In this document: positions 1-8,888 of the stretch, one piece after another
How positions within the stretch are numbered: the first letter of the stretch is position 1
Layout of the letters: the number at the start of each line of letters is the position of its first letter
Source: Nitrospira japonica
Lineage (GTDB): Bacteria > Nitrospirota > Nitrospiria > Nitrospirales > Nitrospiraceae
Direction of reading: 5' to 3'
Assembly: GCF_900169565.1 (NCBI RefSeq)
Contig: NZ_LT828648.1
Location: forward strand, 1,738,876 to 1,802,875
DNA length: 64,000 nt
Made by a program: the position numbers and the translations under genes
The notes under the pieces: generated by a model
Databases searched by the model: none
Told to the model about the DNA's origin: nothing
Seen by the model: the letters and a program-made list of their open reading frames with translations, nothing else

Positions 1-807
1 GGAACCCGTTCCGTCCGGTGATGGAGAAGCGGAGGCCGGTTTTTTGGCCACCACGGTATCGGATTTCGACGGGCCGATCTTGGCTAACAGTTTCGCCCCA
101 TCACGGGAATGCCCGGCGTTCGGATATTTCTGCGCAAGCAGCGTCAGCTTGTCGCTGGCCCAATCGTCCGCGCCCATTTCATGATAGCTGAGGGCGAGGA
201 AGTAGAGGGCATCCGGCGCCACGGACTTATCAGGGTAGAGCTGCATGATCTGTTCGAACCGATGTGCCGCGGCGAGGTACGAGCCCCGGCGATAGTAGAA
301 CTGTCCTACGAAGAGGTGCATCTGGGCGAGCAGATCGTGGCATTCCTGGACCTTCTGCACGGCCTGCCCGTCATAGCGGCTGCCGGGATAATCTCGGCGT
401 AGGCGATCGAAGGATTCGATGGCTTTCTGAACCGGTTCCGGGTCGCGCTCGATGCCCTTGGCGCGCTTCATTTGACTCTCACCGATGCGAAACGCGGCAT
501 AGGAAGCCAGTTGATGGCTTCGATGGAGGTCGAGGAAATGGTTGTACTCGACAATGGCCTCGGCATACTCTTCTTTTTCGAAGAAGGCCTCGCCGCGCTT
601 CATAATGACGTTCGGATCGTAGTTCTTCTCGATCGTATCCCCGAGAAAAATCGACTCGTCCGTTCCGCTGAGGGCCTTCTTCGACGCCTGGTCTCCGCTC
701 TTGTGCGAGCTCGAACAACCCATGAGCAGGCCAAGCACGATGACGGGCAGGATGAACCGTCGTCCATCGCCTGCCACAGCGCGGAAATTATTGCCAAACC
801 GACGCAT
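1..807 (-). CDS. bamD: Outer membrane assembly lipoprotein BamD-like, partial at window edge
   Basis: The minus-strand frame is open from the ATG at 807 to base 1, so the C-terminus lies outside the window (269 codons visible). The N-terminus has a basic start, a hydrophobic run and a lipobox (LLMGCSS, Cys around residue 31), so it should be a lipoprotein. The body carries tetratricopeptide-like helices, for example GEAFFEKEEYAEAIVEYNHF and GQFYYRRGSYLAAAHRFEQI, spaced as in BamD/YfiO. BamD proteins sit on the periplasmic face of the outer membrane and form part of the BAM complex that inserts beta-barrel proteins. The tail is Ala/Pro/Ser/Lys-rich, longer than the minimal family. It is divergent from fabH. 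Another TPR lipoprotein (a YbgF/CpoB relative) is possible but less likely. Confidence 0.82.
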   Translation of the reverse strand, partial: MRRFGNNFRAVAGDGRRFILPVIVLGLLMGCSSSHKSGDQASKKALSGTDESIFLGDTIEKNYDPNVIMKRGEAFFEKEEYAEAIVEYNHFLDLHRSHQLASYAAFRIGESQMKRAKGIERDPEPVQKAIESFDRLRRDYPGSRYDGQAVQKVQECHDLLAQMHLFVGQFYYRRGSYLAAAHRFEQIMQLYPDKSVAPDALYFLALSYHEMGADDWASDKLTLLAQKYPNAGHSRDGAKLLAKIGPSKSDTVVAKKPASASPSPDGTGS

Positions 808-896
808 CACAACCTCGGTATTCTCAGGCCAGGAGCCAACCTGACGCAGGTCAGTTGTAGCAGGAGATGTGGTCAATTGCAACGAAGTCCGGCGAG

Positions 897-925
897 TTGA
901 CCCCTTGGGCAACGGGCCCTATAAT
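897..925 (+). promoter_or_regulatory. Sigma-70-type promoter of fabH
   Basis: TTGACC (897-902), a 17-bp spacer, then a perfect TATAAT (920-925). It lies 43 bp upstream of the fabH start chosen here and fits a housekeeping promoter. Confidence 0.7.
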
Positions 926-967
926 CCCGCAGCTTATGCGATGTCATCAAGGCAACCGCGGCACGTC

Positions 968-1960
968 ATGATCCACGCCAGAATAGTCGGAACAGGCTCT
1001 TACCTGCCCGAACGGGTGGTATCAAATGCAGAGGTTGCCGGGACTCTTGGAATTGATCCTTCAACGGTGACCCGTCTCACCGGTATCGCCGAGCGGCGAT
1101 GGGCCGACCCGTCGCAAGCCTCATCCGATCTGGCCGTAGAGGCTTGCCGGCGAGCGATGGATGCAGCGGGGATTGCTCCCTCGTCGGTCGAAGCCATTGT
1201 TTTGTCGACGACTTCACCTGACATGGCCTTCCCGTCTACCGCCTGCCTTCTGCAACGCAAGTTGGGCTGCCCGGGGGGACCGGCTTTCGATCTGTCCGCG
1301 TCTTGCTCCGGATTTCTTTATGCGTTGTCGATGGCGGATGCCATGGTTCGAAGCGGCCAAGTGACCCAATGTTTGGTCGTGGCGACCGAGATCAAGTCGC
1401 GGACGCTGGATCCGAACGATGCCGACACCGCGCTGTTGTTCGGGGACGGAGCTGGTGCGGTTGTGGTCCGGGCCGAGCAGGCCGGAGCCCAACCTAACGG
1501 AGGCATTCTAGGCCTGCGGATCCATGCCGAAGGCGCCGGGCATGACTTGATCCGTATTCCTATGGGAGGCTCGCGAACGCCGGCGACGGAGGCGACATTC
1601 AGCAGGCCTGGGACCACCCTCCGCATGCGGGGAGGGCCGTTATTCCGATTGGCCGTGAAGAAATTGAACCAGGCGATCCGGGACCTTCTCAAGGAGTTCG
1701 GCGTGACGCTGGACGACGTGGCCCATCTGGTTTTGCATCAGGCGAACGGACGGATCCTATCCAGCCTCGCGGCCAAGCTTGGCCTCCCGGTTTCCAAACT
1801 CTGCTCGGTGATCGAACGTGCGGGCAACACCTCGTCCGCCTCGGTGCCGGTTGCCCTGGATTATGCGGTGCGTTCCGGCAGAATCAGGCAGCAGGATCTG
1901 GTGGTGCTGGGAAGTTTCGGAGGCGGGATCACCTGGGCGACGGGACTGATTCGGTGGTAG
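968..1960 (+). CDS. fabH: 3-oxoacyl-ACP synthase III (KAS III)
   Basis: Thiolase-fold condensing enzyme that starts fatty acid synthesis by joining acetyl-CoA (or another acyl-CoA) to malonyl-ACP. The catalytic triad is visible: Cys in DLSASCSGFLYA, His in LVLHQANGRI, and Asn in RAGNTSSASVP. The Gly-rich end GSFGGGITWATGLIRW is typical of FabH. The start at 968 (MIHARIVGTGSYLP) gives 330 residues, the usual FabH length. An in-frame ATG at 941 would add nine residues, and the promoter at 897-925 would serve either. It is a single gene here, not part of a fab operon. Other KAS III-like enzymes look similar, but nothing here points away from FabH. Confidence 0.92.
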   Translation: MIHARIVGTGSYLPERVVSNAEVAGTLGIDPSTVTRLTGIAERRWADPSQASSDLAVEACRRAMDAAGIAPSSVEAIVLSTTSPDMAFPSTACLLQRKLGCPGGPAFDLSASCSGFLYALSMADAMVRSGQVTQCLVVATEIKSRTLDPNDADTALLFGDGAGAVVVRAEQAGAQPNGGILGLRIHAEGAGHDLIRIPMGGSRTPATEATFSRPGTTLRMRGGPLFRLAVKKLNQAIRDLLKEFGVTLDDVAHLVLHQANGRILSSLAAKLGLPVSKLCSVIERAGNTSSASVPVALDYAVRSGRIRQQDLVVLGSFGGGITWATGLIRW

Positions 1961-2059
1961 CGATTCCGAAGAGGCGGGACCGCGTTTTCGCCGCACCGGG
2001 ATCGATAACGATATTGTGAGCGTGCGGCTGCGATCGGTCAGCGGAGGAGCGGTACCATC

Positions 2060-2677
2060 ATGTTCGGACTGATTCCACGGGAAGAAGCCTTCTTCGAACT
2101 GTTCAAGAAGGCGGCGCACAATATGATCGAAGGGAGCCGGCTGCTGGCGGCGATGATGAAGGACCTGCGTTCCCCGGTCGATCAGGCCAAGCGCATCAAA
2201 GAGGTCGAGCATGTCGGAGACAGCATTACGCACGAGATTGCGCTTCGTCTCAACCAAACGTTCATTACGCCGATCGACCGCGAGGATATCCATGATCTCG
2301 CCAGTGCGCTCGACGACATTCTCGATGTGGCCGAAGCGATTGCCGACCGCTTCGTGCTCTACAAGGTGACCAAGCCGACCGACATGGCCGTCAAGCTGGC
2401 CGACATTTTATATCAGGCGTCGGTGGCGGTCGGGCAGGGCGTGGATCGGCTCGGGATGGCTCATCCGGAAATCAAGGAATGCAGTGTGCAGGTCAATAGT
2501 CTGGAGAATGAGGCCGATCGGGTCTCCCGGGACGCCATTTCCGAGCTCTTCGACAAAGAGACGGATCCGATCGCCGTCATCAAGTGGAAAGAGATCTATG
2601 AAGGGTTCGAGGCCGGCACGGACCGCTGTGAAGATGTGGCCAATATTCTGGAACGAATCTCGTTGAAGCACCATTGA
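2060..2677 (+). CDS. DUF47/PhoU-like Pit accessory protein
   Basis: A 205-residue all-alpha protein with the TIGR00153/DUF47 pattern: an FFELFKKAAHN start, the helix KRIKEVEHVGDSITHEI, the central IDREDIHDLASALDDILD motif, and a final WKEIYEGFEAGTDRCEDVAN segment. These are PhoU-related proteins encoded beside Pit phosphate transporters and thought to modulate them. The gene lies 73 bp upstream of pit on the same strand, so it is probably co-transcribed. A ggagg-like ribosome site (2041-2047) precedes the ATG. No membrane segment is present, so it should be cytoplasmic. Confidence 0.88.
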   Translation: MFGLIPREEAFFELFKKAAHNMIEGSRLLAAMMKDLRSPVDQAKRIKEVEHVGDSITHEIALRLNQTFITPIDREDIHDLASALDDILDVAEAIADRFVLYKVTKPTDMAVKLADILYQASVAVGQGVDRLGMAHPEIKECSVQVNSLENEADRVSRDAISELFDKETDPIAVIKWKEIYEGFEAGTDRCEDVANILERISLKHH

Positions 2678-2750
2678 ATGGACGCATAAATCGTGATACG
2701 CCCGATGAAAGAAGCCGCCTCGACCGCTTGACCTCCCTCCTGACGACGTC

Positions 2751-3746
2751 ATGATGCTCGAACTCAACGGAATGTTGCTCCTGGTCGTCCTGCTCGCGCT
2801 GCTGTTCGATTTTTCGAACGGATGGCACGACAGCGCCAACGCCATCGCGACGGTTGTCTCCACCAGAGTCGTGAGCCCGCTTGTCGCGGTCATCATGGCC
2901 GGTATCCTGAACATCGCCGGGGCCTTCATGTCCACGGCGGTGGCCAAGATGGTCGGATCCGGCATCGTGGATCCTTCGACCGTCACGCAGCAGATGGTGG
3001 CGTCCGCGCTGGCCGGCGCCATTTTATGGAACCTGTTCACCCTGCTCCTCGGGCTGCCCACCAGTTCATCCCACGCGCTGATCGGCGGCATGGTGGGGGC
3101 GGCGGTGACGCACGGCGGGTGGGACACCGTCAAATTGTCGGGGCTTCGTTCGGTGCTGGAGGCCATGGTACTGTCCCCCTTCTTCGGCTTTGCGATCGGA
3201 CTCTCGCTGATGGTCCTGATCAGCTGGATGTTCTTTCGCGTGCCCAGAGGGATCGCGACCAAGATATTCAAGCGGCTCCAATTGTTGTCGGCCTGTTTCA
3301 TGGCCTTCAGTCACGGCGCGAACGACGCGCAGAAGGCGATGGGCATCATCACGCTCGCGCTGCTCTCGGCCGGTCAGATCCAATCCCATGACGTGCCTGG
3401 TTGGGTGATCGGCGCCTGTGCGGTGGCCATGGGGCTGGGAACGGCAGCGGGCGGTTGGCGGATCGTCCGTACGCTCGGCATGGGCATCGTCAAGTTGGAA
3501 CCGGTACATGGATTTGCGGCGGAGACAGGAGCGGCCGCGGTCCTCATGGTGACGGCCCACATCGGCTTGCCCGTGAGTACGACGCACACCATCACGTCCT
3601 CGGTCATGGGCGTCGGGGCCATTAAACGCCTGTCCGCCGTTCGCTGGGGAGTGACCCGGCGCATCCTCTACGCCTGGCTGTTCACATTGCCGGGAGCGGC
3701 CATCCTGGCCTCGGTGATTTATTTGGTGGGGACGAGACTGGGGTGA
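2751..3746 (+). CDS. pit: Inorganic phosphate transporter, PiT family
   Basis: Integral membrane protein of 331 residues with both PiT signature repeats: DFSNGWHDSANAIATVVSTR near the N-terminus and FMAFSHGANDAQKAMG in the second half. It also has the duplicated LPTSSSHALIGG and LPVSTTHTITSS motifs. PiT proteins move phosphate (often as metal-phosphate) with H+ or Na+ and are low affinity. It follows the PhoU-like gene. Its last 28 bases overlap the end of the convergent histidine kinase gene (3719-5581), so both stop codons lie inside the other gene. The placement beside PhoR/PhoB-type regulators fits phosphate homeostasis. Confidence 0.93.
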   Translation: MMLELNGMLLLVVLLALLFDFSNGWHDSANAIATVVSTRVVSPLVAVIMAGILNIAGAFMSTAVAKMVGSGIVDPSTVTQQMVASALAGAILWNLFTLLLGLPTSSSHALIGGMVGAAVTHGGWDTVKLSGLRSVLEAMVLSPFFGFAIGLSLMVLISWMFFRVPRGIATKIFKRLQLLSACFMAFSHGANDAQKAMGIITLALLSAGQIQSHDVPGWVIGACAVAMGLGTAAGGWRIVRTLGMGIVKLEPVHGFAAETGAAAVLMVTAHIGLPVSTTHTITSSVMGVGAIKRLSAVRWGVTRRILYAWLFTLPGAAILASVIYLVGTRLG

Positions 3747-5581
3747 CCGGCTGCCTGGTCGGAAGGCTGCACCGGCAGGCGGACGACGAATCGGCTGCCG
3801 CAGGGGCGGTTCCCCTCGACCCAGACCTGCCCTCCATGTCCCTCGACGATGTGCCTGACGATCGCCAGGCCGAGTCCGGTGCCTCCCATCTCGCGCGAGC
3901 GGGCTTTGTCGACGCGGTAGAAGCGTTCGAACACCCGAGGCCGATCCGATTCCGGGATGCCGATACCGGTGTCCGCGACGCTGATCTCGAGGCTTTCGGA
4001 TTTTCCGCCGGCCGGCGATCCGCCTGGGGCGACGTGACGGGCGGCCACCGTGATGCTTCCTCCTTCCGGCGTGTACTTGATGGCATTGTCGAGCAGGTTC
4101 GAGAGGACTTGTCCCAACCGTTCTTCGTCGCCGTTGACCAGGGGAAGTCCGGAAGGAATGTTTTCCACCAGGCGGTGTCCTTTTTTGCCGGCCAGGGGAC
4201 GCATCATGGCCATCGTGCGCTCGACGATCATCTCGATTTGCAGGGGCTCGCGCCGGAGGAGAACCTGTCCCGATTCGATTTTCGACAGTTGCAGCAAATC
4301 TTCCAGGATCAGGTTCAAGCGATCGCTTTGCTTCAGGATGATGTCCAGAAATTTTGCGCTCGTGTCCGGATCGTCCTTCCCGCCGTCCAGTAGCGCCTCG
4401 ACGTAGCCCTTGATTGACGTCAGCGGAGTCCGCAATTCGTGGGACACATTGGCCACGAAGTCCTTGCGGATCTTTTCCAGCCGTCTGAGCTCGGTAATGT
4501 CGTGAAACACCAGGACGGCGCAGGCTTCGTTCTCCTGCTCGCCCCCCGCCACGGACGCTTCGATGTGCAAGCAGCGGCTGCTGGGACTCAGGAGGATTTC
4601 ATCCTCTTGTCCCACCCTGGTGCTGAGGACGGTGGATACCAACAGCGCCAGTTGAGGATGACCGAAGACGTCGGAAAATTTCCGTCCCCTGGCTTCCGCC
4701 CTCGTGACGTTGAACATGCGTTCCAGCGCGGGGTTCACTTGGAGTACCCGCCCCCGGTAGTCGAGGACCATGACTCCTTCCACCATGGACGTCAGCATGG
4801 CCAGCAACTGGGAGCGGTCTTCCGATACTTCCTCGATCTTTGCGCGCAATTCGTCCGCCATGCGATTGAGCGTCTCGCCGAGCAGCCCCGCTTCATCGCG
4901 CGACGTGATTTGAATGCGGGCGGCCGCGTCGCCGTCCGCCAGCCGGCGGGCTGCGGCCGCCATGTCCGACAGGGGTTTCGTCAGGCTGCGCGCCAGCAGG
5001 ATGCTCAATCCCACGGCCACCAGGAACGCGCTGCCGAAGGCTAGTACGAGATGGCGCCGGAGCTGCGACAGCTCTTCTTCCAGCGTCACGATCGGAAGTC
5101 CGAGACGGAGCACGATCGAGGGGCTGCCGTCCTGTTCGGTGAGCAGGATCGCGTGATACAAGGTTCGCTCTCCGGTCGTCTGACTCGCCCGGAGGTCGCT
5201 TCCGTCTCCCTGCGCCAGAGCCTGTTCGACTTCCGGTCTGGTCCGGTGGTTCTCGACTCCCGGCAAGTGCTCGCTGGCCACCGCGCTGTCGGCCAGCACC
5301 AGGCCGTCCGGGGCGATGAGCGTGATTCTGGCCAACGCCTTGGCTCCCAATTCCCGCACGAGGACTTGGAACGCCGGATCGGTGAAACGCGGGGCGTGGG
5401 CGCGCAGCCATGGCCGCAATTCGTGAGCGACCATCTCTGTGCGGACGTCGAGATTTCTATGGGATTGCGCCAGTTCCTGCCGCTCAAGCGACCGTTCGGC
5501 CAGGAACCCCGCCATGGCAAAGCCGCAGGCCAGAGCGAACAGGGTGGCGAGCGTGACTTTCCATCGGATGGAAAGGTTCAT
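3719..5581 (-). CDS. phoR: PhoR-type sensor histidine kinase
   Basis: A 620-residue membrane kinase. TM1 lies at about residues 7-27, then a periplasmic sensor region to about 180, TM2 (FGSAFLVAVGLSILLARSL), a HAMP domain, a PAS domain (SMVEGVMVLDYRGRVLQVNP), HisKA with the phospho-acceptor in FVANVSHELRTPLTSIKGY, and HATPase motifs NLLDNAIKYTPEGG, VADTGIGIP and GGTGLGLAIV. It is encoded 52 bp downstream of the response regulator, as in phoB-phoR pairs, and next to a phosphate transporter. A phosphate-starvation role is inferred from context and architecture. The large periplasmic domain is bigger than the minimal loop of E. coli PhoR, so another envelope signal is possible. Confidence 0.85.
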   Translation of the reverse strand: MNLSIRWKVTLATLFALACGFAMAGFLAERSLERQELAQSHRNLDVRTEMVAHELRPWLRAHAPRFTDPAFQVLVRELGAKALARITLIAPDGLVLADSAVASEHLPGVENHRTRPEVEQALAQGDGSDLRASQTTGERTLYHAILLTEQDGSPSIVLRLGLPIVTLEEELSQLRRHLVLAFGSAFLVAVGLSILLARSLTKPLSDMAAAARRLADGDAAARIQITSRDEAGLLGETLNRMADELRAKIEEVSEDRSQLLAMLTSMVEGVMVLDYRGRVLQVNPALERMFNVTRAEARGRKFSDVFGHPQLALLVSTVLSTRVGQEDEILLSPSSRCLHIEASVAGGEQENEACAVLVFHDITELRRLEKIRKDFVANVSHELRTPLTSIKGYVEALLDGGKDDPDTSAKFLDIILKQSDRLNLILEDLLQLSKIESGQVLLRREPLQIEMIVERTMAMMRPLAGKKGHRLVENIPSGLPLVNGDEERLGQVLSNLLDNAIKYTPEGGSITVAARHVAPGGSPAGGKSESLEISVADTGIGIPESDRPRVFERFYRVDKARSREMGGTGLGLAIVRHIVEGHGGQVWVEGNRPCGSRFVVRLPVQPSDQAAGHPSLVPTK

Positions 5582-5633
5582 AGACGCGGCGGCACTCGCA
5601 GGGGGAAAAGCGTCGTCTCCATTGCCGGTATCC

Positions 5634-6335
5634 TCAGTCTTCCTCTCTCAGCTTGTAGCCAAGAGACTTGACGGACAGGATCGCCTCGTCGAGCAGCGGA
5701 ATCTTTTGCTTGAGGCGCCGGATGTGGACGTCGACGGTTCTGGTCGTGCCGAAGTAATCATACCCCCACACCGTGTTCAGCAGCACCTCTCGCGTCAACA
5801 CGCGTCCCGGATTTCGGAGTAAATGTTCCAACAAGCCGAACTCTTTGGCGGTGAGCGGGACCTCCTTCTCGTCGTCGGTCACCTCGTGCCGCGCCAAGTC
5901 CATCACCACATCACCGTAGCGATAGACGGTCACGTGCTGGTTCTGACTGCGGTCGAGGCGGCGGAACAAGGCCTTGACCCGCGCCACCAGCGCCTTGGGG
6001 CTGAAGGGCTTCGTCACGTAGTCGTCGGCGCCGAGTTCGAGGCCGATGACGGTGTCGGATTCCTCCGCCTTGGCCGTGAGCATGATGATCGGGACCATGG
6101 CCGTTTCCGGCGCGGAACGGAGCTGCTTGCAGACCTCCAGCCCATCGATTTCCGGCAGCATCAGATCGAGCACCACCAGATCGGGCTTGTCCTGCTTCAC
6201 GGACTTCAGACCGTCCGTGCCCGTCGCCGCGGTCACGGTGCGAAATCCTTCTTTGTCCAAATAGAGTTTGACCAACTGGAGAATGTCTTTTTCGTCCTCG
6301 ACGATGAGAATTTTTCTGGGAGCGGTTTGGGCCAT
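5634..6335 (-). CDS. phoB: PhoB/OmpR-family response regulator
   Basis: A 233-residue two-domain regulator. The receiver domain shows the acidic pair in LIVEDEKDI, the phospho-acceptor Asp in VVLDLMLPEIDG, the conserved Thr/Ala in MLTAKAEE and Lys in VTKPFSPKA. The C-terminal winged helix has LTAKEFGLLEHLLRNPGRVL and TVDVHIRRLKQKI. It lies first in a two-gene operon with the kinase at 3719-5581 and is divergent from ispH. The partner Pit transporter supports a Pho role. No complete Pho box was found upstream, so the symbol rests on architecture and neighbours. Confidence 0.85.
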   Translation of the reverse strand: MAQTAPRKILIVEDEKDILQLVKLYLDKEGFRTVTAATGTDGLKSVKQDKPDLVVLDLMLPEIDGLEVCKQLRSAPETAMVPIIMLTAKAEESDTVIGLELGADDYVTKPFSPKALVARVKALFRRLDRSQNQHVTVYRYGDVVMDLARHEVTDDEKEVPLTAKEFGLLEHLLRNPGRVLTREVLLNTVWGYDYFGTTRTVDVHIRRLKQKIPLLDEAILSVKSLGYKLREED

Positions 6336-6507
6336 GAGATGGAGTCAGCCTACGGGGGAGGGGTAAGTCTGTCAAGGTGGGGACGGCAGAACTGGTCAAT
6401 CCCGCGCCCTGTCCGATGGATCCGGCCGCGTCTTCGAGGAAGGGCGAAGGCGCGAGGTGCAGCGCGTGGCCTCCCAGCCAGAGGAGCGCGAAGCGGCCGC
6501 ATATCTG

Positions 6508-6537
6508 TTGACGACCGCCCGACCTCTGACGTATGGT
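6508..6537 (+). promoter_or_regulatory. Candidate promoter of ispH
   Basis: TTGACG (6508-6513), an 18-bp spacer, then TATGGT (6532-6537), about 50 bp upstream of the ispH start. The match is moderate, particularly at the -10 element. Confidence 0.4.
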
Positions 6538-6586
6538 GCATGTGGGCCTCTTGTATTGGGTTGGGCTTGAAGGAGCGAATACGGTC

Positions 6587-7549
6587 ATGAAAATTTATCT
6601 CGCCAATCCGCGCGGGTTTTGCGCCGGTGTCGACCGGGCAATCGACATCGTCGACCTCTCGCTGCGCAAATACGGGGCGCCGATCTATGTCCGCCACGAA
6701 ATCGTCCACAGCCGGCACGTCGTGAATTCGTTGCGCCAGAAGGGCGCGGTATTCGTGGAAGAACTGGGTGAAGTGCCCGAAGGCTCCGTGGTGATCTTCA
6801 GCGCGCACGGTGTGGCCAAGTCGGTGTGGGATGAAGCCAATCGGCGGCGTCTGCACGTCATCGACGCCACCTGTCCGTTGGTGATCAAAGTCCACAACGA
6901 AGTGAACCGCGATTATACGCAGGGGTACGATCTGATCCTGATCGGCCATGCCGGGCATCCGGAGGTGATCGGAACATTGGGACAGATTCCCGACAAATTC
7001 CATCTGGTCTCGTCGGTGGAGGACGTTGAAAAGCTTCAGGTCGACAACGTGCATTCCCTGTCCTACGTCACACAAACCACGTTGAGCGTCGACGAATGCC
7101 GGGACATCGTCGGGGCGTTACATCGCCGGTTCCCCAACATTAAGGGACCGCACCAGGAAGACATTTGTTACGCCACCCAAAACCGGCAGAACGCCGTCAA
7201 GGAGCTGTCCAAGCTGGTGGACGTGATTCTGGTCATCGGGTCGCCCAACAGCTCCAATTCCAATCGTTTGCGCGAGTTGGGTGAACATTGCGGCATTGCG
7301 TCGTATCTGATCGATTCCGCTTCCGATATCAATCCGACCTGGCTCAACGGCGTCAAGGCCGTGGGTATTACGGCTGGTGCGTCCGCGCCGGAAGTATTGG
7401 TGACCGAAGTCGTCGCCTATCTGAAGACCTACGGGACCGCGGAAGTCGAAGACCTGACCGTGATCGAAGAAGACGTGGAATTCTTGCTGCCCAAGGAGCT
7501 CATCACGATCGAGTCCTCTAAGCAATCGGTGACGGCTCCCACCCGGTAG
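6587..7549 (+). CDS. ispH: 4-hydroxy-3-methylbut-2-enyl diphosphate reductase (IspH)
   Basis: Last enzyme of the MEP pathway. It reduces HMBPP to IPP and DMAPP with a [4Fe-4S] cluster. The three cluster cysteines are visible in [25 protein letters not shown] and [12 protein letters not shown]. The conserved [14 protein letters not shown] and [11 protein letters not shown] motifs are present. The start at 6587 is set by the AGGAG (6571-6575) and by the family N-terminus [11 protein letters not shown], giving 320 residues, a normal length. With dxs and ispG at 21-24 kb, the window supplies three MEP steps that feed the hopanoid and quinone genes nearby. It is truncated by nothing, but an IS element sits 50 bp downstream. 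Confidence 0.95.
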   Translation: MKIYLANPRGFCAGVDRAIDIVDLSLRKYGAPIYVRHEIVHSRHVVNSLRQKGAVFVEELGEVPEGSVVIFSAHGVAKSVWDEANRRRLHVIDATCPLVIKVHNEVNRDYTQGYDLILIGHAGHPEVIGTLGQIPDKFHLVSSVEDVEKLQVDNVHSLSYVTQTTLSVDECRDIVGALHRRFPNIKGPHQEDICYATQNRQNAVKELSKLVDVILVIGSPNSSNSNRLRELGEHCGIASYLIDSASDINPTWLNGVKAVGITAGASAPEVLVTEVVAYLKTYGTAEVEDLTVIEEDVEFLLPKELITIESSKQSVTAPTR

Positions 7550-7591
7550 TCCTGTATTCGGTCATCCTCCTCCTTCCCTCTCACGTGATCC

Positions 7592-7599
7592 AAAATCTT
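7592..7599. repeat. Left 8-bp target site duplication of IS1595 element
   Basis: AAAATCTT immediately outside the left terminal inverted repeat. An identical octamer lies at 9860-9867. Eight-base duplications are characteristic of IS1595-family transposition. Confidence 0.85.
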
Positions 7600-7674
7600 G
7601 GCGACTATGCCTGACTTGACACCCAGGCATGGGCCGCCTATAAAATGGCCCCCTCACCTGGGGCGCAATTTATT

Positions 7675-8676
7675 ATGGGAAAAGCTGCTCGCGAAAAGAG
7701 AGAGCGTAGGCGAGCACTATCATTGTCCCAGATGGCCCCCAACTTACCAGAGGGGAGCGGCATGGGATCAACTATTCAAAATTGGCTTGCCCTGCCTACA
7801 TTGGGGCTGGCGATTGCTCTGGTGGTTACCGTGATTGGTGCACGCTTAACCACAGATAGTGCCAATATTCTGTTGGCAGTTGCATGGATCTTGGCGACGA
7901 TTTCTATTTTTACAATACCGCCTATTACACAGTCAGATCTTATTCCACGAATTCTATATACCCTGCTACTTTCTTCTGCTGTTGGGTTGGGGCTGTATCA
8001 ACTGAGATGGGTCGAGCCGACTCCTCCCACTACTCTAATTAAGCCATCGGAAACAACACCTACAATAACGCTCACTGTACGTTTTGACCCACTAGTGTTT
8101 TTCCCCTTCAGTATTCCGGCACAAACTACATCATACGCAATTCTTGCCCGCCCTAAAGAGGATATACCGTGGGGCGCGTATGAGATTAAGAACGATGGCA
8201 ATAGCCCTATTATTTGGCCGGAAAAGCAGAGTTTGAAGTGGGGCGGCCCAAAACTTCCGCAAAAGAAATCAGAGGACTTTCCTGGCATGCCTGATATGGC
8301 AATTGCGCTGGATATTACGAATCACAGCAATAACGAACTCATTGATGTCAAAGCAGAAGTGGAGTTTGCATTTGCTGAAGCAATTCAAGAGGAAAAATCA
8401 GTGCGCTCAGGGCCAGTTACCGTTACGAGGAGACACACCGCTATTATCCCGATACTTAAACAAAATCGTACTGTGCGCCTTTACATAGGGAATCAGAGCT
8501 CTAAGCATTTTGTGGTCGCGTCATTCCCCACAGAGGCTACAGCATTAGTTCCTAGTGAAACGGAGCGCCGCAAGATAAAACTTGTCAAAATAGGCACCAA
8601 TGTTGTTGAGGCGCTTCCCATGTTCTCACTTAGTCCAGCTAAGGTACGTTGGTCGGGGTTTCCAACTGGCGATTAA
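7675..8676 (+). CDS. Hypothetical membrane protein, passenger of the IS1595 element
   Basis: I do not recognise the family. The ATG at 7675 gives 333 residues. They begin with a basic stretch (MGKAAREKRERRRA), followed by three hydrophobic segments near residues 35-57, 64-82 and 90-108. A soluble C-terminal part of about 220 residues follows with beta-rich character and an ITNHSNNELIDVKAEV stretch resembling an immunoglobulin-like fold. Codon and base use are clearly more AT-rich than ispH or smc, which points to horizontal origin. It lies inside the IS boundaries, on the opposite strand to the transposase. An alternative start further upstream (7645) would add ten residues. No catalytic motif is visible. 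Confidence 0.7.
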   Translation: MGKAAREKRERRRALSLSQMAPNLPEGSGMGSTIQNWLALPTLGLAIALVVTVIGARLTTDSANILLAVAWILATISIFTIPPITQSDLIPRILYTLLLSSAVGLGLYQLRWVEPTPPTTLIKPSETTPTITLTVRFDPLVFFPFSIPAQTTSYAILARPKEDIPWGAYEIKNDGNSPIIWPEKQSLKWGGPKLPQKKSEDFPGMPDMAIALDITNHSNNELIDVKAEVEFAFAEAIQEEKSVRSGPVTVTRRHTAIIPILKQNRTVRLYIGNQSSKHFVVASFPTEATALVPSETERRKIKLVKIGTNVVEALPMFSLSPAKVRWSGFPTGD

Positions 8677-8888
8677 GATAAACTTACTTTTTCAATTTAC
8701 GTTTGTATGGTTTCTGTTTTGTTTGTCCCTTTGGTTTCGCTTTTAAGAGTGTATCTATGGCCTGTTCAAAACTTAACGGATATAGCGATACCGGTTTCGC
8801 TTTCGGCATGGATAGACCTCCATTGGGAGCTTTAGCTGCACGTTCTTGGGATCGTACTTCATCTGAACACGCTTTACCGGCGACGTGT

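Noticed and set aside
6336..6586. Pho box upstream of the PhoB-like gene
   Set aside because: Only a single CTGTCA-like half-site is visible, so the direct repeat needed for a Pho box is missing.
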